From Epinephelus fuscoguttatus (lineage: Eukaryota > Chordata > Actinopteri > Perciformes > Serranidae), in assembly GCF_011397635.1 (NCBI RefSeq), contig NC_064756.1, positions 3,490,922 to 3,554,921 of the forward strand: a stretch of 64,000 bases of DNA. The letters run 5' to 3'. The translations under genes and the position numbers were made by a program. Below the pieces are notes generated by a model that made no database searches, was not told the DNA's origin, and saw only the letters and a list, made by a program, of their open reading frames with translations. Of this stretch, positions 32,657 through 45,700 are shown one piece after another (position 1 is the stretch's first letter; every line of letters starts with the position of its first letter).

Positions 32657-35600
32657 GTGAGTGTCCCGCATATGTGTATCATGAGAGCTTAGTACTGGAC
32701 TCCAAGGGTTTCACAAATATTAGATCTATCAACCAAAGAGTACTAACATTGTTTGCAGCCGGAGGCATCCTGTCTCTAATGTGATGGCGGTTCTTGGAGG
32801 TTGAGGGTTTACTGTCTAAGGTTTCTTACATCTGGAACACAACCTGGTAGATCTGGTTTAACTTTGGCACTCTATGGAGTCACCCCCGCTGCCACCACAA
32901 GACCATTTATAACCTCCATGTCTTTGTGTCTCACATTCCAGCAGCCTGTGTGTCTTTCTTGCTGTCTGACTTCCTCTGTGTTTCCAGATTAGAGAGGAAG
33001 TGGGTGCTCTGGCACGAGTTCATGAAAGAACACGCCCACCTGGACACTTGGCTTCGACTGGCCGAGCAGGCTGTCAGTTCCCCCAACTCCGCCCACGTTA
33101 CCTGCATCACTGCCAAGGAAGAACTGAGGAAGTTTGAGGTGAGTAGAAATGAAACACAAATTACTGTAGAGTGGCAAATTCCAGGAACACTGGAGGTGGA
33201 ATCTTTCCATGGGAAGAGATTTTTGCTCAGGCTGTATTTACTATCCCTACTCTCATTTTTCAGTTTTCGCATCCTTGATTCCTTTCCTTGCCCTCTCGCC
33301 TCATGTTTTAAACCCTCCCATCTGATGTGAGCGGAGGAGTCAAGGCAACAGGCATTTAATATAATGAGACATCTGGGCTTCGAAGCAGTGTCAGTTAAAT
33401 ATGACATGAAACACAGCTGCATTATTTCCTGTGTGTCACATCATGAATGCAGGAGAGACTTGTGCATCCTCAGTCTTCTCTCATTGACATGCATTTTAGG
33501 AATTGAGACATCCGTAAGCATCCCGCTGTGAATGATGTCCAGGTCACAGGCAGGAGGACGGAGGAGACAAGGAGGCACAAAATGGACAAATGAGAGACAA
33601 AATGCACAATAAACACAGTCAAAGAAAAATTATTTCTATTTACAGTATTGTCTCTGCCTTTACTAGGCCTATGCAGAAAGCCTAAGGTGGAGAGAGCACA
33701 CCTCTCCGCCCTTTCACGCGCAAACAAGGAAAGCCTGAGGCAGAGAGAGCAAACCTCCCTGCCCTTCCATGTGCTGACATGCAAAGCCAAAGGCAGGGAG
33801 AGCAGCAGCGACGACCCCCTCCCCGGGTACAGAAAGTGAAGAGATGTCAGAGTGAGGGGGCTGCCTTGGTCAGGCGCCCCGAGCAGTTGGGCCCAGGAGG
33901 TGAACTGGCACCTCTCCAGCTACCAGTCCACGCTCCATATTTGGTCCACATGGGGACTTGAACAGGCGACCCTACGGGTCCCAACCCAAGTCCCTATGGA
34001 CTGAGCTACTGCCGCTACTGCTTCTTCTTCTGTTAGTGTCACTTACAGTAACGAGTATAGCTGCCACCAACTTGAGTCATTTTTGAGTTACCTTCACTTT
34101 GTTTCCAACGCGGCCGCTCGGCTGTTCACCGGTTACCGTGTTGTGTCAGTGTGTGTGTGTGTGTGTATGTGGAGGAGTTCAGCGCCGGCACAAAAGAACC
34201 GATACTGTTAGAGCATATCAATACTATGGTCTTTGATAACTTAGCCCCGGTGCTAATTTATTTCCAGGTGTCGGTACCGGTCCTTAATCGAAACACAAAC
34301 AAAGTGAAGCCTATAGGAATGAAATAAAGTTTGCAGACACACTGACACGGAACTGCAGAAGGCTGTGTGTGCATTCCACCGATCAGCGTTCTTCGGCACA
34401 CCGCTCCACCCCTCAAGAATTCTGGGTAATCTGAAAAGTCCTACCCCCTTACTAGGTCCTTTTTCCAGGGTAAATTTGGGGTTGAGGGAAAGTTTTTTAC
34501 CTGGGTAATTTCGGTGGAAACGCACAGAGGTTTTTCAAAATCTCGGGTAAATGAGAAAAGTTCCTGCGGTGGAAAAGGGGCTATTGATAAGTCAGACACA
34601 GCATGAAAAGGAGGAGCTGGGGTGGAGGCAGGTTGCAAAGCAGCTTGCAGAGGAAGCAGCAACAGTAGGCAGGACAGAGCAGTTTAAATAGGGCGCCCTG
34701 AATGATTCACCAATTGGTTGCATAGAAAGGAATCATGTGATCTTAAATTGTGGATGAGTTTAGCTTCTCTTTGAAAACTTTTGCAAAATTTTCCAGAGAA
34801 AAATTGAAAACTAAGAGTGAGTTCATATTTGAACCCAAACTTCAGTTAATGAAGGGATTAAATGGGAACTTTATTTCTCATCAGATTAAATATGGAGTCT
34901 TATTCAGTAATGTAAAAAAAAAAATCTGCTTACTAAGTTTTTATTTCATAGCCTTATTTCGTACTAAATTTGATCTCTCCACAGTTACTTTTCATCTTGG
35001 CTTGTCCTGCATTTTATTTTATTTTTTTATTTATTGGTCATTTATTAAATCTCCTCTGTGTTGTACATCATTGTCATAATCAAAGTAAGAGTGGGTCTTA
35101 GATCCATATATTTGTCTCGAGGCTCTACAATCTGGATAGCTCACATGCCTCGGTGAAAGAAAAACTGGGGTTAAAACAAAGTTCGGCTAAGTTCAGGTGC
35201 AGGTTAAAGACATAATCCAGGTAGAGCGTAAATATCGCTCAGCGGCTGGTCGTAAAGCTGAGGCAGTCAGTATTTATGTGTAAATCCCGTCGTTTTACAA
35301 CCTTTAAATCACAAAGTTTGAGTGTGCAGCCGAGCAGTGCGTCCATCCCTGCTGACTGAAAAGCTGTAGATTCTCCTTGTTTGTCCAAATTAAATTCTGC
35401 TGTCAGGTTGGTCACTTCTGGGAAATGTGATCCACAGCAAACCTCCTCTGCAGCTCCAACACACAGTTAGGCAGCTGCTTTTATGTATCAGTCACTTTCT
35501 GTTGTTCCAGTGGAGGAGAAGGCAGGAGAATGATCAAGCACAGAATTCCCCCTGTTTCATGTATCTGCACTTTAAATTAAACACCAGTATAAGGAAACTT

Positions 35601-38600
35601 ACTGAAGGTTCAAAGTCTTGTTATTATTGGTTACATAATTTGATGGTTGAATTTTCATGTGCCGCTGATTACGAGGCCCAAAGATTTGAAAATGTGGAGT
35701 GTAAGTTACAAATTTAACAACAATATATATGACTCTATCAGATTTTAATGTTTGAAAATAAACATAATTTTGATTTTACTACAGCAGCTTCAGGCTCTTC
35801 TCTAAAAATGTTCATTTAAAAGCAGATAGCAGAGTCAAGTCGTCTGCATAATGCAGGACTTTAATGTCTGATTTGTACAGAGTGAGACTAGAGCTGCAAT
35901 GATTAGTTGATTAGTCATTCGACACACAATCTGCAATTACACTCACTGGCCACTTTATTAGGTTCAACTGCTCGCAAACGTTAATAGCTAATCAGCCAAT
36001 CATGTGGCAGCAATTCAGTGCATTTAGTCATGTAGACATGGTGAAGACGAGCTGCTGAAGTTCAAACGGAGCATCAGAATGATGAAGAAAGGTGATTGAA
36101 GTGACTTTGAACGTGGCATGGTTGTTGGTGCCAGACGGGCTGCTCTGAGTATTTACTGGGATTTTCAGCACAACCATCTCTAGGGTTTACAGAGGATGGT
36201 CCCAAAAAGAGAAAATATCCAGTGAGCCAAAATGCCTTGTTGATGCCAGAGGTCAGAGGAGAATGGCCAGACTGGTTCAAGATGATAGAAAGGCAACAGG
36301 AAGTCAAATAAGCACTGGTTCCAACCAAGGTGTGCAGAAGAGCATCTCTGAAGCAACAACACCTTGTCCAACCTTGAAGCAGATGGGCTACAGCAGCAGA
36401 AGACCACACCAGGTGCCACTCCTGTCAGCTAACAACAGGAAACTGAGGCTACAATTCACACGGGTTTTCTCACCAAAACTGGACAATAGAAGATTGGAAA
36501 AACCACATTCAGATGGAAGCATGGATCCATCCTGCCTTGTATCAACGCTTCAGGCTGCTGCTGCTGCTGCTGGTGGTGTAATGGTGTGGGGGAGATTTTC
36601 TTAGTACCAACTGAGCATGGTTTAAACACCACAGCCTACCTGAGTATTGTTGCTGAGCGTGTCCATCCCTTTATGACCACAGTGTACCCATCTTCTGATG
36701 GCTACTTCCAGCAGGATAACGCACCATGTCACAAAGCTCACATCATCTCAAACATGACAATGAGTTCACTGTACTCCAATGGCCTCCACGGTCACCAGAT
36801 CTCAGTCCAATAGAGCACCTTTGGGATGTGCTGGAACGGGAGATTCTCATCATGGATGTGCAGCCGACAAATCTGCAGCAACTGTGTGATGTCATCATGT
36901 CAATATGGACCAAAGTCTCTGGGGAATGAAAACATTTGTTTGTCCCAGCTTCTCAGATCCAAAGATTTGATGCATTTCTTTGTCAAATGTGATTGTAAAC
37001 TAACAGGCAAACTCACTGCATGACTTCAACCCACAGGACTTATGGGTAATGGAGTCCTCTAAAGATGTCTGAGATGTTTTGTGTAGCTGTAGGACAAAAA
37101 CAGTAATACGGTGTTTGTTACCTCAGACATGCCTTTTCTGTGTGTGTTTAGAGGCTGCGGTGCGAGGCCGGATCTCGTCTTGTCCAGTTGGACAGTCTGA
37201 CCCAGAAGAATCGGACGCTGACTCGGCTGTTTCAGGGCGCCATGCAGGCGCGGCTGCTGGCGTTGGCAAGGGAGTGTGGGCAACGATGGGACAATGTGAA
37301 CGCCAAACTGGAATCCATCACCAGACAACTCAAGGTCAGAGTCCCCCCCAATAAAATACCCAAATTAGTATTGTACTTCCAATAATATCTTGTATTTTGT
37401 TAAAGCATAGAAAAAGATTTTAGTTAATTAATGCTGCGGTTGAATTTTCATGTTGCTGATTCTGACATTGAGAGTTTTGGGTGAGATGAGAACCAAAAGG
37501 TAAATTTTGGTTCTACTGCAGCAGCAACTCCACACTTTACCTAAGTAAATGTTAAATCAGGTGTATTCACATGCTCACACTTATTGTTGGCAGAAAAGAT
37601 CTTTGGTGCCAAAAACGTAGCCAGAAAGTACGTAGTCCAAAAAACATTTTCTAAAGTTAGATTGCATGTTTACCAGGTAGTGCAGTGTACCTGTGATCTG
37701 TTTAATAATTTAGGAGAAACTGAATTTAGCTTCAGGCAGAAATGTTGAAAAAATGACCTTAAAACACTAAAAATTCCTTTATTGAAGCAATTGTGAACCA
37801 TCAGAGCAAAGAAAGAGAGATTTGTGTGTATCTCTATTTCTTCTGTCAGCTCTTTGTCTCGGAGTGGGAGGGGTTTGAGGCAGAGAGGGAGGAGCTCACT
37901 CTCTGGTTGGCTGACCTGGACATCCGTCTGACCGATGTCGATCACCTGACAGGAAACACCTGCGAAAAGCTGAGACAACTGCAGGTTTGTGTGTTTGTGT
38001 TATATAACTAAATGCATGTGTTTTCCTACCTTATGTATATGTTTTGGGTTTTTTTATGTGTGTGTGTGTGCGTGTGTGCAGTCCTTCCAGCAGTGTGTGT
38101 GTGTGAACTCCGGCCGTGTGAATGTCCTGCTGCAGCGCGGGGAGGCCTTGATCCAGCGCAGCCAGCCAACTGATGCTCAGCATGTGGAGAGTCGGCTGCT
38201 GGAGCTGCTGCGGCGCTGCAGCCTCGTCTACAACAACATCGCACGAACACACACGCGGCTGCTGAGCATGAGACTGGTACACACACAGACACACACTCAT
38301 TGTGACAGCTGAAATGAATGGCAGTGAACTCACACAGATGTAAATATACATGAAGGTGGAGTGAAGCTCACACAGACATCTACTTGACTCAAGAATGAAC
38401 TGATTAGAATTTGGTGGTCAAAGGTCAAAGGTCACTGTGACCTCACAAAACATGCTTTCAGCCTCACTTCAGAAATTCATTCACTAATTATGACAAAATT
38501 TCTCATAAATGTCTAACAGGAAAAAAATAATTAAGTGATGGCATTTTATATCCAAAGGTCAAAGGTCACCTTCACTGTGACATCATAATGTTCTGCATAA

Positions 38601-41600
38601 AACACTTTTATGGCCACTACTCAGCGTCATATCTCAGGAACAGAAGGGGAGACATTTGGTCAGATACTGAATTGGTGACTCTAATATTGAACCTGTGCTG
38701 ATTGTATAGATCTTCTGTGTGTGAAGCATCCATGTTTTCACTGACATGGATGGAGACTGTAACATGCTAACATGTAGCATACACAACCACAAGGTGGTAA
38801 TTCTAATGTTCATTTCTTTTTCTCTTCCTCCCCCTCCTCCTCCTGCTCCTCCTCCAGGTGTTTGAGGATGACTGGATTCTATCTCAGGCTACAGACTCTG
38901 GTTGTCCTTCAGAGACTCTACTAGAGGAAGAGGGAGCGCTTGATAAAGCCAGCCTGGACCTCCCTGCCTTATCAAACCATCCGAAAGGTTAACTGAAACA
39001 CTAAACATTTAATCACAGGTATTAATGACTCACTAAAGGACAGCTGCTGACATTCAGTAATAAATCAAACTGGTTGTGTCTTTTCTCTAGATTCCAGCCA
39101 ATCGGCTAACTACACCCCGGCCTTCTCCTCTCCCATTCACCCCCCTCCTCAGTCCTCACCTACCCACGAGCACCAGGGGCTGGAGTGGGACCCCTCGGTT
39201 GATGTTGGTCGCTCTGTTTCCCGTGACGATGCCGACTCGTCGTATTTCAGTGTCAGCACAGGTAGGAATATTTTCAAGTGTCTGTCATATAAAACTTTCC
39301 TCACAGGAACATCTGAGACTTTTTATTTCACTGTTGTTTCTCAGTAGCTACAGATCCAACACCTCGTTTACCAGACCACCATGAAGGGCCGCAGGCAACT
39401 GTAGGGTTTTTTAAACGTATGTCGGGATAAGACTGAAAGACTGCTGAACGTTCCGGGCTTTAGGTTTTGGTGTTGGCTATAATGAATATAAGTTGCCCTC
39501 AATGAAACATACTCTCATAGATGAGTGCTCTGTCTGTGTTTCAAGGTCTGTGTCACAGAGATGGCGTGAAGAGGCGGAGCTACCTCAGCTCCCTCGGCTC
39601 TCTGTCTGATATCAGCAATGACATCAACAACCAGGAAGCAGATCTGGTGAGTTAAACAAGAACAGCCCCCTTGAGTTTTCTGATAAAAATAAATTCATTA
39701 TGGTTCAGGGGAAATAGACTGACGTCATCAATTTAAAAATATCAGACAACAGACATTTCAAGTTCTTTATTGTTGTGTGCACAGTTACAGTGACGCAGTC
39801 ATTGGCTCTCTCCAACAGTGCTCATAAATATACTAAATATAATAATGTAATATAAAAACACACAAACCTGTGGCATCACCCAGTGCACTGTTGAGTACTG
39901 TACTGTCCTACGTTATAATGCCTTATTTGTAAAACAGTTCCCTCAGTACGGCGCACCTGGTGCATGTCTTACACTAGTCACAGGTGATCAAACATGGTGT
40001 CACTATTTTAATGCCAAAATGTAACTACTTTGTAGAAATCCCACACAAACAACACCTATCTCAACATTTAACACAACTATTCAAACATATAATGTGTGAG
40101 TTTCACTGACCCACCACTGTTATTTTTTATGTTATGACTGTGGATGTCAGAGTGGGTTTGGCCATGCAACCATACACGCAACAAGGAAGTCTGGGCCACT
40201 GCTGATTTTGTCAGATGCCAGGGGTCCGTCCCAAGTCTCTCATTTTTATAGTGCTACTGCTAGCTCCTCGCTTGCACCGGAAGTCGTTCGAGGTCCGCCA
40301 TCTTCTAGGCCGTCCCAAGTCTCTTATTTGTGCAGCAAGGAGCTAGCGCTAGGAGCTAGCAGCAAGCTTTAAGCAGCTATGAGCTAGGATGGTCGAGAGC
40401 TTACTATCCAGAAGAGTTTTTCAGCTGAACGCCATGACGTATAAATGCCTGCCCTCTACATCTGGCACATTTGAATGAGATGGCGGAGAAACAGTACAGA
40501 AGTAAGTACCAGTTACATGCATTCTTTGCAATGAATCGCTGTAATTCACGTACCTACTTCAAAGAGTAATGATATTTCATGCAAGATTGTTATGTTGCAA
40601 TTATTTTTATTTCAGTCACAACCCGTTGCGTTGTTCATTGGACTGTCGGTGATGTGCGGCTGCTACATGCAAAAGTGTGTGACCAGAGTCATGACAGCGG
40701 GGGGTGGGGGCTACTGTTTTGGTCAGCGAATATAATGAGACTTGGGATGTACCCATAGTAACGCCAGACGCTGGCTGCTTTACGGAGCAGATCCAGTGGT
40801 GCCGGCGTCATCAGGAATGGACGTCGCTTCTCGTGACGCTTCAGTGGAAAGGACGTCTCATGTCTCTTCAACCGACAATGCTCGCTCATCGCTCCTAGCG
40901 CTAGCTCCTCGCATTTTTTCCTAGGTGGGAGGGGCTAAACAGCTAGCAAAGTTGGCTAGGTAAAATAACTAGCAGTAATTTAAGAGACTTGGGACGGACC
41001 CCAGGATGTCACTGTCTATGATGTAGCCTGATGCTCGCTGATTGGCTGGGAGAAATCACACCTCACAGAGAGGCATGGGGAGGCCATTTTGAATTTTGTC
41101 CACTGAAGTTAGCTATGTTCTTTTGCCTGATGAAGGGGGACTCTGGTCTTTTTCAACCTGGAGCCTGTTGCAATATGGAGAGTTTTCCAGCCTGTTAATG
41201 TACGTCCAAAAAAATTTTTTTGGTGAAAATTTCACGAGAGGTGACGTGTTGCAGAAAGAAAACAGTGGAAACACGAGTGAGAGTTGGAGAGAGGAGTGCC
41301 ACTAATTGTTTGGAGTACAGAAAGTGTATTTTACTCTAATCAAAAATATTTTCATTGTCACGGTTGAATGTTTAGCTGATTTCAGTGATGTGAAAAAGTC
41401 TGCAAGGTATCAGAACGAGACTTCTCCTTTTGCGAAACTTGGTGCAGAACAAGTGAAAGGTACAAAAAATGTTTCATTTCACTGTAGGGATTCTTTCCAT
41501 AATGTTGTTGTAGTAGCGTAGTATGGGTGAGCTCCGACAAGGCTCTGACAGCACGACTGTGCTCCATAGACTCTCATGCAATCGCTTCTGATTCTCCTCT

Positions 41601-42715
41601 ATTCAGGCTGGTTTTGTGGATGTGGAGCTAAATGCTGAGCCTAGAGATCATTGTGAATAAATGACACTCGTTACCTGGAGAGGTTGGGAGGAGATATGTC
41701 TGTCTTCCCTGTTTCAAAAGCAAAATCAAACCCTGAAAAGTGTAGGGTTAGCTAGCTAGCTACTGAAGGTATAGCCTCCTGAATGCTGCTTTTGCTTATT
41801 AATAATTATAACAGTGAAACAAAGGCAGACCCTGCTGTACAGTAACCAGTGAAGGGAAGCAGGGAAACTTTGCTCATATTCAACCAGCTGTGTGTCATCG
41901 CATTGTGCGCAGATGACTGTTGTTTGGCTTCCCCTGGAGATCCTCAGCCATCCACCAGCAGAGGTCCGGCGGCTGGCGGCACAGGGGGAAAGCCAAACAA
42001 CGTTAATCTGTGATGACACACAGCTGGTTCAGTATCAGCAAAGTTTCCCTTCATATTCTTTGTCTTGTGTGTCGATCAGCAGTGATGTGGTGGTTCACTT
42101 TTACACTGTGATCTGTAGCCTATAGTTCGGCTTTAACTTCTAACTATCTTTGTCTTTTTAACCTGTTGTTGCTGCTGAGTCAGTTTGACATCCTGGATAT
42201 ATAGTGTCATTGTCGGTGTACAGTTGCCTGCAGGAGTTACTTATAGCCTCTTTGGCTGTTGTGACTGCAGCTGTCTCCCTCAATACTTACCTAATTAGAA
42301 TTTTTTGTCTCTATTAGCCTCTAGACACAAAAACAAAAAGGGCACTTCTGTGGCGTCATATTCAAACCGTCAATTTAATGAGCCCAAACCAGCTAACATG
42401 GAGAAACTTTTTATGTATCGTATGTATGTACTTATGTATCATTTTCCAAGTATTCGTAATGATTTTGACGCTAACTTTTGCTCCAGACTGCCGTTTCCTT
42501 CTAATGTCACTTGGCAACACAAAAGCGAGAGGTGCTGAAATGATTCATTTTAATGTATTTATTTATTTACAAACTGATGTGTTGTTGGAGGATGACTACA
42601 GAGGAGCAACATCAGGCTGAAATAAGAATAAAACCATGTGGTGTTTACCTCTAACTTCATTGTACACTCTCTTTTGCTCTGCTCTGACCCAGATGCTACA
42701 TGGCCCAGAGGCTTC

Positions 42716-42750
<35 letters not shown>

Positions 42751-45700
42751 CCACACACACAGACACACACGTACACAGTCATTGATGTTCGGATACACCA
42801 GCTATCTAAAAATGTTCTCCGTGGCTGCGTGCCGGCTTCATGAGCTGGTTAGTTCACCTCCTCTACTGCTGATTTATTGATGACGCCTGCAGGATGTGGC
42901 ACTTCTATATGTTGTTGTCAGTTTCCTCTTTTAGCTTTATTTTGGCGAGACAGGAGTGTGTCAGCAGCTGCACGAGAGAGAGAGAGAGGCAGACACAGAA
43001 ATAAAGAGATAAAAAATGGAGAAGGAAAAAAAAGACGTGCGTCCATGAACTGTGGGGAAACAGAGGCGCGAAGCGAAATATTGAAGTGATTTGAGTATCC
43101 TCCTCTGCTCGCCTGCAGCTCCCCCCTCTCTCTGCCTCTCTGTCTGTTTCACACCCACACACTGTTGCCCTGTCGGTGAACTCCAAAGCCCAACAGGAAA
43201 AGAGACGAACAGAGAGACGCACGTAAAACTGAATTAGCATCTGATCACAGCTGCAGCATCCCAACAAAGACATCAAAGTGTGTGAACACTCTGAAAGAAA
43301 AAGAAAAAATACAATCTTATGTATTTGCTGGATGTGTAGAGACGTGATGTCAGCACGCCCTGCCTGCAGGCTCAGCTTGGCGCTGTCTGCCCAGAAGACT
43401 CTTCATGTTGTACTTTATTAATCTGCGACCGTGTGACCTCGTCTGCTTGTATGCCGCAAGAATTCTGAATGCAAGTCAAAAGATGGAGATTACACCTCTG
43501 ATCAATTTCAGGCATCACCAGTTTAACTTAAATTCACACTTCTTTGACAATATGGTGCAGAACCCACTGTCCTGTGGTACAACTCTTCGTCATGGTAGTT
43601 TTGCATGTTTTAGCTAATTTCCTACACATCATTTTTTACATCATTTCTTAGATCATTATTTATATAGCCCACGATCAAAAATCACAGTTTGCCTCATCGG
43701 GCTTTACAATCTGTGCAACAGTCCTCAAACCCTCACAGCAGATGAGGAAAACCTCCCCCCCAAAAAAACTTCAACAGGGACAAAAAATGGAAGAAACCGC
43801 AGGAAGAGAAACCGTCTGTCCCAGGACAGACAGACAGGAAATGGATGTCTTGTGGACAGATTAGACCAACGTAATAAAATCACAGTATAGACATTCCACT
43901 CATCTGCTAAAGAGAATTATATTAACAAACTCTGAAAATTAATGTAATTTTAATGAGGAAGTTTGTAAATGTGGTTACTTTTTTAAGCTTTGCAAAAAGG
44001 AGTGTAACTGAAGTGCCACACGATAATGTTGGCACTTTGATAGGACAAAAAGGGCACTGAATATTTACTCTGTTTGATTTTTACGCCTCTGTGCCGGCGA
44101 TAGCGGTGGCCGGAGGCATTATGTTTTTGGGTTGTCCATCCGCCTGTACATCTCATTCTTGTGAATGGGATATCTCAAGGGAATTCCTTTAAATTTGGCA
44201 CAAAGGTCAGCTTCACTGTGACATCATAATGTTCTGCATAAAACACTTTTCTGGCCATTAGTTAACGCCATATCTCAGAAACAGAAGAGGAACTATATGG
44301 TCAGATATTGAAGTGGTGACTCCAGTCTTAGGGTTAATCTTGAAACTGTGCTGATTGTACAGATCTTCTGTCCTGTCAGAGGGACAAAGGGTGTGAAGCA
44401 CCCATGTTTTCACAAACATAGATGTAAACTATAAGAGAAACTTGACTGGTGCATGGAGGCATGCAACCACAGGGTGATAAATCTAGTTTAAATTGCACTA
44501 CAATGAAACGAAGCTGTGGTTGCTTGAAAATTAGGAAATCATTTAAAAGCCTGGATGGTATGATCTGGTGAAAAGTCAGCAGTTAGGAACCTTCCAAACC
44601 CTTGAACAAGCCCTTTTAAAAGAGTATTAGGTCTCTATGTCTGAGTTCACACTACTAAGTTTCCACATTATGACACATAACAAAATAAACCAAAACAAGA
44701 AGCTGTTACATGCTGGATCATGTGAATGGCATAAAATGACTTTTTTCCAAACCTAAGTCTTCTGTGTATATTATCTGTTTTCTGTGCAGCGATTGGAGGG
44801 ATGGCTTGACCACGCCCAGCCCAGTGTCTTCCCTCCAGTCACAACCCAAAGGGGTGGGACTCGGACAAACAGAGACCAGTGGGCGACCTCAACTCCTGAC
44901 AGACAGGACGGTGAACCAGTCAGCTTTGACGGTGGGCGCGTGAGGGCGTGGCTGGGAGTCCAGAGTCCCAGCCCTCCAGAAAGGAGGACTTCCTGTTCCA
45001 GAGCTGTGCAGACGGACGGGCAGGTGGAGGTGGGTGACCTTCATTCACACTACTGAAACTTGAAGAGCAATTACTCATGACCAAAATACATTCTTTCTGA
45101 CAATTCTTTGTTCTACTGCCAACATTTTGCAAAATGAAAGAATTAACTTGGCAGCAGTAAGTTCATATTTCACCTCTATTTCAAGGATAAATTTGATGAT
45201 GTTTCATATAGTTTTTTAAATTGTCAAGACGTTCTATGAAAAGACTCAAACTAACACCGAATGTATCTACGAACAAGTATGGCAATAAATCTTCTTCCTC
45301 CACTGTTGTTAAAAACACATCAGTGAGTCACACTGTTGTTCCTTCATCACCATGAAAACACACTCTAGTTATTCTGACTGAATCCCACATATACTGTCGT
45401 GCTGCCACAAATACTCACAAGAGCACCAAATGTGGATTAATGCACCGCTGAAAATAGTCCCCAACAGACAGGGAGTCAAAGAGTATCAGAACATCATAAC
45501 ACATTATTGGTTTTGTGCTTTTCGTGAGATTTGTTGACAATAACAACAATATAAACCTTATTGTTTTGTCTTACTTTTATGCCTCTGCTCTGCTGATAGC
45601 TGTGGCCAGAGGCTGGTTTTGGGTTGTTTATTTGTCTGTACATCTCACTCTCTAAACCAGATTTCTCAAGAGGAAGTTGGGTCAAACTTGACTTTGGTGG

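Noticed and set aside
32931-33422. Minus-strand open frame of 163 codons
   Set aside because: It is the antisense shadow of exon 3 and its flanking intron. The plus strand here has splice sites, phase continuity and nesprin homology.
33139-37151. Search for additional spectrin-repeat exons between exons 3 and 4
   Set aside because: The helix A to helix B sequence is continuous across the junction compared with nesprin-2, and the intron contains only SINE, Tc1 and other repeat sequence.
42638-42880. Frame with repeated Cys-Leu-Ser-Val
   Set aside because: Translation of the (TCTG)n microsatellite.
44784-45056. Treating the exon-11 frame as an independent gene
   Set aside because: It begins at a splice acceptor and ends past a donor, and the residues continue the nesprin linker in phase.
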